Below, in pieces: positions 1 through 8,048 of a stretch of 64,000 bases of DNA (the first letter of the stretch is position 1; each line of letters opens with the position of its first letter). The notes beneath the pieces were generated by a model, which searched no databases, was not told the origin of the DNA, and saw only the letters and a list, made by a program, of their open reading frames with translations. The DNA is taken from positions 1 to 64,000 of the forward strand of contig NZ_JARGND010000016.1 of NCBI RefSeq assembly GCF_029212645.1, in the 5' to 3' direction. The position numbers were made by a program, and so were the translations under genes. The DNA is from Vannielia sp. GTDB lineage: Bacteria > Pseudomonadota > Alphaproteobacteria > Rhodobacterales > Rhodobacteraceae.

Positions 1-787
1 AGCCGCCCCAATAAAGCCCCATCACCGTGAGATTTTTCACCAGCAGATGGTTGGCGGCGATCTGCGGCACCTCGCCCGAGGCAAAGCCGATGCTGAGCAG
101 GCGCGCTTCAGGGTTGGCGGCGCGAAAGGCGGCGGTAAACAGATCACCCCCGACCGTATCATAAAGCACATCCACCCCGCCAAGCGCCTTGAGGCGCGCG
201 CGCAGATCCGCCTCTTCCCTGGCGTCGATCAGGTGGGTAGCCCCGGCGGCGCGGGCGATTTCGAGCTTGTCGGCACCGCGGGCAACGGCCACCACTTGCG
301 CCCCCATGCGCGCGCCAAGTTCAACCGCCGTGAGGCCAACGCCGCCCGCCGCCCCCGTCACCACCAGCCGCTCGCCGGGGTGCAGCCGGGCGCGATGCTC
401 CAATGCCAGGTGCGAGGTGCCATAAGCAACCTGGAACGCTGCCGCCGCATCAAAGGGCATGGCTTTGGGGAGCTCCACGCAGCGCTCCGCCGCAAAGCAT
501 CCGGCCTCTGCCAGCCCGCCGTGGCCTGCAAACGCGGCCACGCGATCTCCGAGGGCAAGGGATTTTACCCCGTCACCGAGGGCGGTGACGGTTCCGGCCA
601 CTTCCATACCGAGGGTGAAGGGGGCTTCGGGCGTGTCTTGATACTTGCCTTCGATCATCAACATATCGGCGAAGTTGAGCCCGCAGGCCGCAATGCTCAG
701 CGCGACCTCGCCGGCTTTGGGCGTGGGGGCGGGCATGGTGACCAACTCGGGGGCGGCCCCGGAGTGGGTGATGCGATAGGCTTTCAT
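1..787 (-). CDS. NADPH:quinone oxidoreductase family protein (3' end cut by window)
   Basis: Read on the minus strand from ATG at 787 (MKAYRITHSGAAPELV...); the ORF track misses it because the stop lies outside the window. About 262 residues are visible. It belongs to the medium-chain dehydrogenase/reductase superfamily, quinone oxidoreductase branch: a GroES-like N-terminal half with the NFAD(M) segment near residue 38-41, then a Rossmann nucleotide-binding motif AAGGVGLTAVELGA near residue 146-159. The structural and catalytic zinc ligands of alcohol dehydrogenases are not apparent, which fits the zinc-free QOR subgroup. Such enzymes reduce quinones or enoyl substrates with NADPH in the cytoplasm; the substrate here cannot be told. 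It is divergent from the XRE regulator gene to its right. Confidence 0.85.
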   Translation of the reverse strand, partial: MKAYRITHSGAAPELVTMPAPTPKAGEVALSIAACGLNFADMLMIEGKYQDTPEAPFTLGMEVAGTVTALGDGVKSLALGDRVAAFAGHGGLAEAGCFAAERCVELPKAMPFDAAAAFQVAYGTSHLALEHRARLHPGERLVVTGAAGGVGLTAVELGARMGAQVVAVARGADKLEIARAAGATHLIDAREEADLRARLKALGGVDVLYDTVGGDLFTAAFRAANPEARLLSIGFASGEVPQIAANHLLVKNLTVMGLYWGG

Positions 788-1099
788 GATGTCTCTCCTT
801 TGGCAGACCGAGGGATATATCCCCGTTTTGCACATCGCAACGCGATTGATCTTTGCAAAATGCAATGCAAATTGCCAAGGTGAGTGGTGGGGCGCATGTT
901 CCCGCAGGGGTTGTGCGCGTAAAAGCGGTAATCCATACTCCATGAAACAATTTTTTCGTGGTAAACAAATTTGTAAATCATTGGAATCTATAAGAATCAT
1001 TAAATATATCACCCGATTGCCCGAAAAAGTGCAGGCCGCGAGGCTGAGTTGGCACGAAAGTTGCTTATTTAAGGGTGAGACTTAGCCTAGGAGCATTTT
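788..1099. other. Divergent intergenic region between quinone oxidoreductase and XRE regulator
   Basis: A 312-base gap that is clearly richer in A+T than its surroundings, especially at 940-1020. It must hold the promoters of both divergent genes. The one recognisable element is the sigma-54-like site listed separately at 1050-1065. ORFs called across it (for example 786..1085) have no coding character. Confidence 0.6.
1050..1065 (+). promoter_or_regulatory. Predicted sigma-54 (RpoN) -24/-12 promoter of the XRE regulator
   Basis: The sequence TGGCACGAAAGTTGCT matches the consensus TGGCACG-N4-TTGCW at every conserved position, with the canonical 10-base gap between the GG and GC doublets. The expected transcription start is near 1076, about 24 bases before the ATG at 1100. 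The ribosome site AGGAG follows at about 1089-1093. An enhancer-binding activator site was not identified. Confidence 0.7.
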
Positions 1100-1489
1100 A
1101 TGAAGCACCCCGTTGATATTCATGTCGGCAAACGCGTCCGTCATCGCCGTTGGATGGTGGGCATGACCCAGCAGCAACTCGCCGAGAAGGTTGGGATCAA
1201 ATTTCAGCAGATCCAGAAATACGAAACCGGGATGAACCGCGTCAGCGCCTCCCGGCTTTGGGACATTGCGAACGCGCTTGAGGTGCCGATCTCGTTTTTC
1301 TTCGAGGGTGTGCGCGAGAAGATGCCCGAGGTGGCGCGGGCCGAAGCCGCCGAAGAGGGGGCAGGCGTGCCGGGCGATATCCTGGGCGACCGCGAGGCGC
1401 TGGAGCTTGTGCGCTCTTACTATGCGATCCCTGAAAGCCAGCGTAAGCGGCTGTTTGATCTGGCGCGCGTGCTGTCTGACGCAAGCTGA
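1100..1489 (+). CDS. XRE-family helix-turn-helix regulator, PhrR/PraR-like
   Basis: A 129-residue cytoplasmic DNA-binding protein. Residues about 10-65 form a Cro/C1-type HTH domain (VRHRRWMVGMTQQQLAEKVG followed by IKFQQIQKYETG and MNRVSASRLWDIANAL), the usual arrangement of alphaproteobacterial regulators related to PhrR/PraR. The remainder is an acidic linker and a short helical C-terminus. The ATG at 1100 is preceded by AGGAGC. The gene stands alone: a sigma-54-like promoter lies upstream and an intrinsic terminator follows directly. Family members repress stress or symbiosis/biofilm genes; the targets here are unknown. Confidence 0.85.
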   Translation: MKHPVDIHVGKRVRHRRWMVGMTQQQLAEKVGIKFQQIQKYETGMNRVSASRLWDIANALEVPISFFFEGVREKMPEVARAEAAEEGAGVPGDILGDREALELVRSYYAIPESQRKRLFDLARVLSDAS

Positions 1490-1511
1490 GGCACCGCCAT
1501 TTGATGATTTG

Positions 1512-1541
1512 AAAGCGCCTCGGGGACGGGGCGCTTTTTTG
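1512..1541 (+). terminator. Intrinsic terminator after XRE regulator
   Basis: Perfect 8-base stem AAAGCGCC/GGCGCTTT with a GC-rich loop, followed directly by a T-run. It lies 20 bases after the stop codon of the XRE gene. Confidence 0.85.
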
Positions 1542-1588
1542 TTGGCGCACATTGCTTTATTCCAGCGGGCAAGCAATAGGAGGCGCCG

Positions 1589-2392
1589 ATGGGCCGGGAT
1601 GCGATCACAGAGACGGAACGTGCGGCGATCCGCACCTGCGGGGCCGAAATGGCCGAGGCCGCTCGCGCGGCGATCCTGCCCCACTTTCGCCAGCCTCTGG
1701 TGCCTGAAAACAAGGACGGGCAGGGCGGATTTGATCCGGTCACACTGGCCGACCGGGCCGCAGAGCAGGCGATCCGCGAGGTGCTGGCGCAGCGGCGGCC
1801 CGAAGATGGCATCATCGGTGAGGAATATGGCCGCACGCCCGGAACGTCGGGGCTGGATTGGATCATTGATCCGATTGACGGCACCCGCGCCTTCATTTCC
1901 GGCAGCACCAGCTGGGGTGTTTTGATCGCGCTGGCCGATGAGAACGGTCCGTTTTATGGGATAATTGACCAGCCCTATATTGCAGAGCGGTTTGAAGGCG
2001 GGCTGGGCGTGGCGGCGCTGACCGGGCCGCGCGGGCAGACCCCGCTGAAGGTGCGGGATGTGGTTGATCTGGCGGAGGCGACGCTGTTCACAACCTTCCC
2101 GGAGGTGGGCACCGAGGCGGACGGGGCGGCGTTTCGCCGGGTCAGCCAGCAGGTGAGGCTCACCCGCTACGGGCTAGATTGCTATGCCTATGCGCTGCTT
2201 GCGCTGGGCCAGATTGATCTGGTGATCGAGGCGCAGTTGCAAAGCTATGACATCGCCGCACCCATCGCGGTGATCGAAGCCGCAGGCGGGGTAGTGACGG
2301 ATTGGGAGGGCGGCCCGGTGCATGAAGGCGGGCGGGCGCTGGCAGCGGCAACGCCAGAGTTGCATCGCGCCGCGATGGAGCTTCTTGCGTGA
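1589..2392 (+). CDS. hisN: Histidinol-phosphatase / inositol monophosphatase family protein
   Basis: A 267-residue Mg-dependent phosphatase of the inositol monophosphatase superfamily. The metal-binding motifs are intact: GEE at about residues 77-79 and DPIDGT at 94-99; the C-terminal SYDIAAPIAVIEAAGG segment is the usual third motif region. The sequence style (DPVTLADRAAEQAIRE, SWGVLIAL) is that of HisN-type histidinol-phosphate phosphatases of alphaproteobacteria, which catalyse the last-but-one step of histidine synthesis. A general inositol-phosphatase role is the alternative. AGGAGG precedes the ATG by about 6 bases. Its stop overlaps the start of the 8-oxoguanine deaminase gene by 4 bases (ATGA type), so the two are translationally coupled. 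Confidence 0.8.
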   Translation: MGRDAITETERAAIRTCGAEMAEAARAAILPHFRQPLVPENKDGQGGFDPVTLADRAAEQAIREVLAQRRPEDGIIGEEYGRTPGTSGLDWIIDPIDGTRAFISGSTSWGVLIALADENGPFYGIIDQPYIAERFEGGLGVAALTGPRGQTPLKVRDVVDLAEATLFTTFPEVGTEADGAAFRRVSQQVRLTRYGLDCYAYALLALGQIDLVIEAQLQSYDIAAPIAVIEAAGGVVTDWEGGPVHEGGRALAAATPELHRAAMELLA

Positions 2393-3732
2393 GTGATCTG
2401 CTGATCCGCGGCGGCCATGTGCTGACGATGGATGACCAGGCCCGCGAACATGGCGCAGCGGATATTCGTGTTTCGGGCGGGGTGATCACCGAGGTCGGGC
2501 AGGGGCTTTCGCCCGAGGGGGCCGAGGTGATCGCCGCAGAGGGCTGCCTTGTCACGCCGGGTTTGGTGAACACCCATCATCATATGTTTCAATCGTTGAC
2601 CCGCGCGGTGCCCGCCGGGCAGGATGCGCTGCTGTTTGGCTGGCTTCAAACGCTTTACCCCATCTGGGCGCGGATGACGCCACAGGATATTCGCCTGTCG
2701 GCAACGCTGGCCTGCACTGAGCTTGCGCTCTCGGGCTGCACGATGAGCTCGGACCATCTATACCTGTTCCCGAACGGCGCGAAGCTGGAAGACAGCATTG
2801 AGGGCGCGGGCGAGGTTGGAATCCGTTTTCTGGCGACGCGTGGGGCAATGTCGATCGGGGAGAGCGATGGTGGGTTGCCGCCCGATAGTCTTGTGGAAGA
2901 CGAGGCGTCGATTCTGGCCGATTGCGAGCGGCTGGTTGATGGCTTTCACGACGCCGGGCCAGACGCGATGGTGCAGGTTGGCATTGCCCCATGCTCGCCG
3001 TTCTCGGTGAGCCGGGAGTTGATGCGCGATGCGGCGTTGCTGGCGCGCGAAAAGGGTGTGCGGCTGCATACCCATCTGGCGGAAAACGCGGAAGACATCG
3101 CCTACTCACAGGAAAACTTCGGCTGCCGCCCCGGCCAATATGCCCAAGATCTGGGCTGGGTCGGAGATGACGTGTGGCATGCCCATTGTGTGAAGCTGGA
3201 CGGCGATGAGATTGATCTGTTTGCGCGCACCAAAACCGGCGTGGCCCATTGCCCCTGCTCCAATTGCAGGCTCGGCTCGGGCATTGCGCCAGTGCGCACG
3301 CTGGTTGATGCGGGTGTGCCAGTGGGGCTGGGGGTGGATGGATCGGCCTCCAACGATGCGGGCAATCTGGTGGATGAGGCCCGCCAGGCGCTGCTGATGG
3401 CACGGGTGCGTAACGGGGCCGATGCGATGAGCGCCCGTGAAGCGCTGCGGATTGCCACGCGGGGCGGCGCCGAGGTGCTGGGGCGCGGCGATCATCTGGG
3501 CCAGATCGCGCCGGGGTTTCGCGCCGATCTCGCGCTGTGGGACATGACGGCCATCGAGGCGGCGGGCAATTGGGACCGCGCCGCGCTGCTGCTCGCGGGG
3601 CCGCGCCGGGTGCGCGATTTGTTCGTTGAAGGGCGGTCTGTTGTGCGCGAGGGGCAGATGGTGGCAGTTGATGTAAACGCTTTGGCCGCGAAGGCGGCAG
3701 AGGCAACGGTGCGGCTGGCAAGGCGTGACTGA
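2389..3732 (+). CDS. 8-oxoguanine deaminase (amidohydrolase)
   Basis: A 447-residue metal-dependent amidohydrolase. The N-terminal metal motif is NTHHHMFQ (His63/His65), followed by further ligands in HTHLAEN (about residue 228), HAHC and the aspartate of LGVDGSASND. The combination NTHHHMFQSLTRA, SGCTMSSDHLYLFP and GVAHCPCSNCRLGSGIAP is characteristic of the group annotated as 8-oxoguanine deaminase / hydroxydechloroatrazine ethylaminohydrolase-like (converts 8-oxoguanine to urate). The start overlaps hisN by 4 bases. A strong hairpin terminator follows. Together with the guanine deaminase gene 760 bases downstream it points to purine salvage/catabolism. Confidence 0.85.
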   Translation: MSDLLIRGGHVLTMDDQAREHGAADIRVSGGVITEVGQGLSPEGAEVIAAEGCLVTPGLVNTHHHMFQSLTRAVPAGQDALLFGWLQTLYPIWARMTPQDIRLSATLACTELALSGCTMSSDHLYLFPNGAKLEDSIEGAGEVGIRFLATRGAMSIGESDGGLPPDSLVEDEASILADCERLVDGFHDAGPDAMVQVGIAPCSPFSVSRELMRDAALLAREKGVRLHTHLAENAEDIAYSQENFGCRPGQYAQDLGWVGDDVWHAHCVKLDGDEIDLFARTKTGVAHCPCSNCRLGSGIAPVRTLVDAGVPVGLGVDGSASNDAGNLVDEARQALLMARVRNGADAMSAREALRIATRGGAEVLGRGDHLGQIAPGFRADLALWDMTAIEAAGNWDRAALLLAGPRRVRDLFVEGRSVVREGQMVAVDVNALAAKAAEATVRLARRD

Positions 3733-3749
3733 ACGGGGTGACTGGATAA

Positions 3750-3790
3750 GCCATGGCCCGCCGAAACCGACGGGCCATGGCAGGTTTTGG
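3750..3790 (+). terminator. Hairpin terminator after 8-oxoguanine deaminase
   Basis: Perfect 11-base stem GCCATGGCCCG/CGGGCCATGGC with a 10-base loop, followed by AGGTTTTGG. The short T-run makes it a moderate terminator. Confidence 0.65.
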
Positions 3791-3844
3791 TTGACCCTGC
3801 GTCAGTTTCGCCGCTTTCATGGCGCACCGAGCGGGAGGCTTGCA

Positions 3845-4276
3845 ATGAAACACCTGTTTATCGCCGCGCTACTGGGGATGCTGTGCAGCGCCCCGGTCAT
3901 GGCGGCATCGGAGCTTGAAGCGCAGTTCGCAAAGGCCCTCAATGATTACCGCGCAAGCAAGGGGCGGGCGGCTTTGAGTGCTTCTCCCAAGTTGATGCGC
4001 GCCGCGCAGTCGCACGCCACGGATATGGCGCGGCACGGCTATTTCTCGCACAAGGGGCGCGATGGGTCATCCAGCAACGTGCGGATCAAACGGCAGGGCT
4101 GCTCGGGCAGAACGGCGGAAAATATCGCCGGGGGCTATTCATCCCCCAGCGCGTTGATGCGGGGGTGGATGGGCTCAAAACAGCATAAATCCAACATGTT
4201 GCGCAGTGACGTTCACCATTTTGGCATTGCACGGGCAGGGGATATCTGGGTGCTGGTTTTGGCGGGAAAGTGCTGA
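3845..4276 (+). CDS. Secreted CAP-domain (SCP/PR1-like) protein
   Basis: 143 residues from the ATG at 3845, chosen over the track start at 3725 because it has GGGAGG 6 bases upstream and opens with a clear signal peptide (MKHLFIAALLGMLCSAPVMA, cleaved after AMA/ASE). The mature part is a compact bacterial CAP domain: ALNDYRASKG, SHATDMARHGYFSHKGRDGSS, AENIAGG and a C-terminal HHFGIARAGDIWVLVLAGKC. The histidines of HATDM and the glutamate of AENIAGG correspond to conserved cavity residues. Two cysteines (in RQGCSG and the C-terminal GKC) could form a disulfide. Bacterial CAP proteins are periplasmic or secreted; their activity is mostly unknown. A decayed relative seems to follow directly downstream. 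Confidence 0.85.
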   Translation: MKHLFIAALLGMLCSAPVMAASELEAQFAKALNDYRASKGRAALSASPKLMRAAQSHATDMARHGYFSHKGRDGSSSNVRIKRQGCSGRTAENIAGGYSSPSALMRGWMGSKQHKSNMLRSDVHHFGIARAGDIWVLVLAGKC

Positions 4277-4285
4277 GGGCAGGTG

Positions 4286-4470
4286 TGCCTGGCCTCTGCG
4301 TGGCACTGGCGGGCTGAACGATTGCGCCAAGGGGACTTTGCGCCAACGGTTTCGGTGGCCTCGTAGAGCCGCGCCGACGACATGGTGGTGCGCGGATACA
4401 TCAGCCACCGGGGGCGTGACGGGCGCGGCACGGCGGGAAGGTCTTGGGGGCTGCTGATGGCCGAGTCGGT
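4286..4470 (+). pseudogene. Probable decayed fragment of a second CAP-domain gene
   Basis: In the frame of 4382 the translation reads ERLRQGDFAPTVSVAS, stop, SRADDMVVRGYISHRGRDG. This lines up with the N-terminal core of CAP domains and with the intact neighbour (SHATDMARHGYFSHKGRDG). The stop at 4364 and the loss of similarity after RDG mark it as non-functional. It has no plausible start or full-length continuation. The match is short (about 20 convincing residues), so chance is not fully excluded. Confidence 0.5.
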
Positions 4471-4492
4471 GCCTTGCCCGCAGGCGCAAGGC

Positions 4493-5821
4493 CTAGCGGC
4501 GGTTGACGCCCGCAACCCACACGGCCTTCACCGCGCGGTCATCGCCCATCATCATGGTGGGAAAGAGCGCTTCCCAGATGTCTTCGGCGCGGGCGGCGCG
4601 CTGGGCGATGGCGGGGGTTGAGGCGAGGTTGAGGGCGATCACATCGGCGGCGGTGCCGGGCTCGAGCGTGCCGATCTCGCCCTCCATCCGCAGCGCCTTG
4701 GCCGCACCGGCGGTGGCGAGCCACAACAGGTGCGCGGGGTGCAGCGGGGCGCCATTGAGCTGGCTCATTTCGTAGGCCGAGGCCATGGAGCGCAGCATGG
4801 AAAAAGAGGAGCCGCCGCCGGTATCGGTGGCCAGCCCGATGGGGATACGCTGATGGGCCAGGCCCATCGCATCAAACACGCCGGAGCCGATGAAGGTGTT
4901 GGAGGTGGGGCAATGCACCACCGCCGAGCCGCTTTCAGCCAGCCGCGCCCGCTCCCGCGCGGTGAGGTGGATGGCATGGCCAAACAGCGCACCGGGGCCA
5001 ACGAGGCCAAAGCGCTCATAAACGGCGAGGTAGTCTTCATCCTTGGGGAAGAGATCGGCCACCCAAGCCAGCTCTTCGATCTGTTCGGAGAGGTGGGTTT
5101 GCATCGGGCAATCAGGGTGTTCGGCCCAGAGCGCACCCATCACCTCAAGCTGTTCGGGGGTTGAGGTGGGGGCAAAGCGCGGGGTGATCGCATAGCGGGC
5201 GCGCCCCTGACGATGCCAGCCTTTGATCAGTGCGGCACTTTCATCATAGGCGCGTTGGGGGGTGTCGAGCAGATCAGGCGGGCCGTTGCGGTCCATCGCG
5301 ACCTTGCCAGCAACCACGGCCATTCCGCGCGCCTGGGCGGCCTGAAACAGCGCTGTCACGCTTTCGGGGTGCGAGGTGCAAAAGCTGGAGAGCGAGGTGG
5401 TGCCATGGGCCAGCGCCAGATCAAGGTGCCGCCCGGCGATGGTGGCGGCATAGACCGGATCGCCAAAGCGGCACTCCTCGGGGAAGGTATAGCCATTCAG
5501 CCAATCAATCAGCCGCTTGCCCCATGAGGCGATGATCCCGGTTTGCGGGGTGTGGCAATGCGCGTCGATGAAGCCCGGCAGCAGCAGCGCGGCGCCATAA
5601 TCAACCCGCCGGGCAGATGGGTACGCCTGGGTCAGCTGCGAGGCTGGCCCGATCTCTACAATTCGGCCACCGCGCAGCAGGATGCCGCCGCGTGACAGGT
5701 GGCGGGCCGCGCTTTCGGGGGGCGATGTGAAGGGATCGGCGGTGAAGTCGACGATCTGCCCCAAGAGCAGGGTCTCGGGCCCGTGGGCAGGCGCGGGCGC
5801 GGGGGGCTTGGCGGATGACAT
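4493..5821 (-). CDS. guaD: Guanine deaminase
   Basis: A 442-residue amidohydrolase. The metal-binding motif PGFIDAHCHTPQTG lies near residue 80; FPEECRFGDPVYA, THLSEQIEELAWV, HAIHLTARERARLAESGSAVVHCPTSNTFIGSG and ATDTGGGSSFSML are guanine deaminase signatures. The enzyme hydrolyses guanine to xanthine and ammonia in the cytoplasm. The protein starts MSSAKPPAPAPAHGPETLLLGQIVDF; the first dozen residues are low-complexity, so a slightly later start is possible. It is convergent with the CAP gene and its relic, and divergent from mgtE. Confidence 0.9.
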   Translation of the reverse strand: MSSAKPPAPAPAHGPETLLLGQIVDFTADPFTSPPESAARHLSRGGILLRGGRIVEIGPASQLTQAYPSARRVDYGAALLLPGFIDAHCHTPQTGIIASWGKRLIDWLNGYTFPEECRFGDPVYAATIAGRHLDLALAHGTTSLSSFCTSHPESVTALFQAAQARGMAVVAGKVAMDRNGPPDLLDTPQRAYDESAALIKGWHRQGRARYAITPRFAPTSTPEQLEVMGALWAEHPDCPMQTHLSEQIEELAWVADLFPKDEDYLAVYERFGLVGPGALFGHAIHLTARERARLAESGSAVVHCPTSNTFIGSGVFDAMGLAHQRIPIGLATDTGGGSSFSMLRSMASAYEMSQLNGAPLHPAHLLWLATAGAAKALRMEGEIGTLEPGTAADVIALNLASTPAIAQRAARAEDIWEALFPTMMMGDDRAVKAVWVAGVNRR

Positions 5822-5999
5822 GGGAGAACCCTAAGCCCCCGCTCGGCTTGGGTAAATGCCTCGATTGCACCGGGCGTGCCGAAGCCGCGAAAAATTCACG
5901 CCCGATGCACGTTGCGAGGGCCTTTCTGCACTGCCGCGTCTTGCGCCGGACAGGGCGATCAATATGGTATGCGCAACTCCCAGCCCAAAGGATGGCCCG

Positions 6000-7415
6000 A
6001 TGAGCGAACACGACAGCACCGAAGACGCCGTCGCGGCAGAAGCCGAGGCCAAGGATGAGGCAGAGGCGCAGGGCTATTCGCTGGAAGCGCCCTTCGTGCA
6101 AGCCGTGCTGGAAGCGGTGTTTGCCGATGATCTGGCCGCCCTGACCGAGCTGCTAGATCCGCTCCACCCCGCCGACATCGCCGACCTTCTGGAGCAGATG
6201 AGCGCCGGGCAAAGGCGCGAGTTGCTCTACCTTTGGGGCGAAAACATCGACGGTGAGATCCTATCGGAGCTTGATGAGGGGCTGCGGGAAGACATTATCG
6301 CCGCGCTGCCGCAATCGGTGCTGACAGAGGCCGTGCGCGACCTTGAAAGCGACGATGTTGTTGACCTTGTTGAATACCTTGAGGAGGAGCAGCAGGAGGC
6401 GATCCTTGACGCGCTTGATGCCTCTGACAGGGCGGCGGTGGAAGAGGCGCTCAGCTACCCAGACGATTCTGCCGGGCGGCTTATGCAGCGCGAGGTTGTC
6501 CGGGCGCCCGAGCATTGGGATGTGGGCCAGTGCATTGATTTCATGCGCGCCGAGGGGCAGGAGCTGCCGGAGCAGTTTTACCATGTGGTGCTGGTGGACC
6601 CGAGGATGAAGCCCACCGGCTATGTGACCCTTGGCAAGCTGCTTGGCTCGCCGCGAGCGGTGAAGCTGGTTGATATCATCGAAGACAGCTTTCGCACCGT
6701 GCCTGTGGATCAGGACGAGGAAGAGGTGGCCTATGCCTTCAACCAGTATCACCTGATCTCGGTGCCGGTGGTGGATACCAATGGTCGTCTGGTGGGGATC
6801 ATCACCATTGATGACGCCATGTCGGTGCTCGATGAAGAACATGAGGAAGACATTTTGCGCCTTGCCGGGGTGGGCGAAAGCCGGCTTTCGGATACCGCGT
6901 GGGAGGCGACAAAGCGGCGCTTCCCGTGGCTGGCGGTCAACCTGGTGACGGCGATCCTCGCCAGCCTTGTGATCGGCCAGTTCGAGGCTGTCATCGCGCA
7001 ATTGGTGGCGCTGGCGGTGCTCATGCCCATCGTCGCCTCGATGGGTGGAAACGCAGGCACGCAGGCGCTGACAGTGGCGGTGCGCGCGATTGCCACCAAA
7101 GACCTCACCGGCTCGAACATGTGGCGGGTGGTGCGCCGGGAATTGGGCGTGGGGGTGATCAACGGGCTGGTCTTTGCGGTGATGATGGGGCTTGTCGGCT
7201 GGGCGTGGTTTGGCACGCCGATGCTGGGCGTGGTGCTGGCGCTGGCAATGGTGATCAACCTTGTGGTGGCCGGTCTGGCCGGAATCCTCGTGCCGGTGGT
7301 GCTGGAACGGATGAACGTTGACCCGGCGCTTGCCTCTGGCGCCTTCGTGACAACGGTAACGGATGTTGTTGGTTTCTTTGCCTTTCTCGGGTTGGCGACG
7401 ATGTTGCTGTTATGA
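6000..7415 (+). CDS. mgtE: Magnesium transporter MgtE
   Basis: 471 residues from the ATG at 6000 (MSEHDSTEDAVAAEAEAKDE), preferred to the track start at 5856 because AAAGGA lies about 7 bases upstream and the family N-terminus begins here. Order of parts: an acidic lead, the MgtE N domain of helical repeats (LLDPLHPADIADLLEQM, ALPQSVLTEAVRDLESDDVVDLVEYL), two CBS domains (residues about 160-280), a connecting helix, and five membrane helices from about residue 310 with the selectivity-region motif VASMGGNAGTQALTVAVRAIA. It imports Mg2+ across the inner membrane and is gated by intracellular Mg2+ through the N/CBS domains. The stop overlaps the next gene by 4 bases. Confidence 0.93.
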   Translation: MSEHDSTEDAVAAEAEAKDEAEAQGYSLEAPFVQAVLEAVFADDLAALTELLDPLHPADIADLLEQMSAGQRRELLYLWGENIDGEILSELDEGLREDIIAALPQSVLTEAVRDLESDDVVDLVEYLEEEQQEAILDALDASDRAAVEEALSYPDDSAGRLMQREVVRAPEHWDVGQCIDFMRAEGQELPEQFYHVVLVDPRMKPTGYVTLGKLLGSPRAVKLVDIIEDSFRTVPVDQDEEEVAYAFNQYHLISVPVVDTNGRLVGIITIDDAMSVLDEEHEEDILRLAGVGESRLSDTAWEATKRRFPWLAVNLVTAILASLVIGQFEAVIAQLVALAVLMPIVASMGGNAGTQALTVAVRAIATKDLTGSNMWRVVRRELGVGVINGLVFAVMMGLVGWAWFGTPMLGVVLALAMVINLVVAGLAGILVPVVLERMNVDPALASGAFVTTVTDVVGFFAFLGLATMLLL

Positions 7416-7963
7416 GTTTGGCGGACGAAAAGCGCGCGGCGCGCAAGGCGGCGCTGGAGCGGCGTGCGGCGGCCCATGCGGCGGGGGCCGCCGGGGCTGC
7501 CGGGCACCTATCAGAGGTGCTGGCGGGGTATCGCGGGGTGCCACTGGCAGGCTACATGTCGATGCGCGACGAAATTGACCCGACCCCAGCCCTGGAGGAG
7601 GCCGCCGCGCATGGCCCTGTGGGGCTGCCCTGCATCGCGGAAAAAGCCGCTCCGCTGGTGTTTCGGCTGTGGGAGCCGGGCGACGAACTTGTGCCGGGGC
7701 CGTTCAAGACCATGGAACCGCGGGGCAACGAGATGCGCCCCGAAATCCTGATTGTACCGCTGGTCGCCTTCACCCGGCAAGGGTCGCGGCTGGGCTATGG
7801 CGGCGGGTTTTATGACCGCACGCTTGCAGCATTGCGTGCCCAGGGGCCGGTGCTGGCGGTGGGCTTTGCCTATGGTGCGCAAGAGGCCGAGAGCCTGCCG
7901 CTGGAGCCAACCGATCAACCGCTTGATATGATCGTCACTGAGCGTGAGGTGATCGCGCTATAG
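7412..7963 (+). CDS. 5-formyltetrahydrofolate cyclo-ligase
   Basis: A 183-residue enzyme that converts 5-formyl-THF to 5,10-methenyl-THF using ATP. The N-terminal basic segment [14 protein letters not shown], the substrate motif [13 protein letters not shown], and the diagnostic C-terminal [13 protein letters not shown] followed by VGFAYGAQE are all present at family spacing. Length is normal. The ATG overlaps the mgtE stop (ATGA), so translation is probably coupled. It is followed after 85 bases by murD. Confidence 0.93.
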   Translation: MSLADEKRAARKAALERRAAAHAAGAAGAAGHLSEVLAGYRGVPLAGYMSMRDEIDPTPALEEAAAHGPVGLPCIAEKAAPLVFRLWEPGDELVPGPFKTMEPRGNEMRPEILIVPLVAFTRQGSRLGYGGGFYDRTLAALRAQGPVLAVGFAYGAQEAESLPLEPTDQPLDMIVTEREVIAL

Positions 7964-8048
7964 GGCTGGCGCGGGTTTGTCGCGCTCTGGATTGCGGCGG
8001 CGGGCGCTTGCGTTTACCGATGGGGCCAAACCAATTGGAGAGCGGATC

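Noticed and set aside
47-883. 278-residue plus-strand ORF at the left edge
   Set aside because: The minus strand encodes a clear quinone oxidoreductase over the same bases.
2552-3853. 433-residue minus-strand ORF opposite 8-oxoguanine deaminase
   Set aside because: Pro/Arg-rich shadow of a well-identified amidohydrolase.
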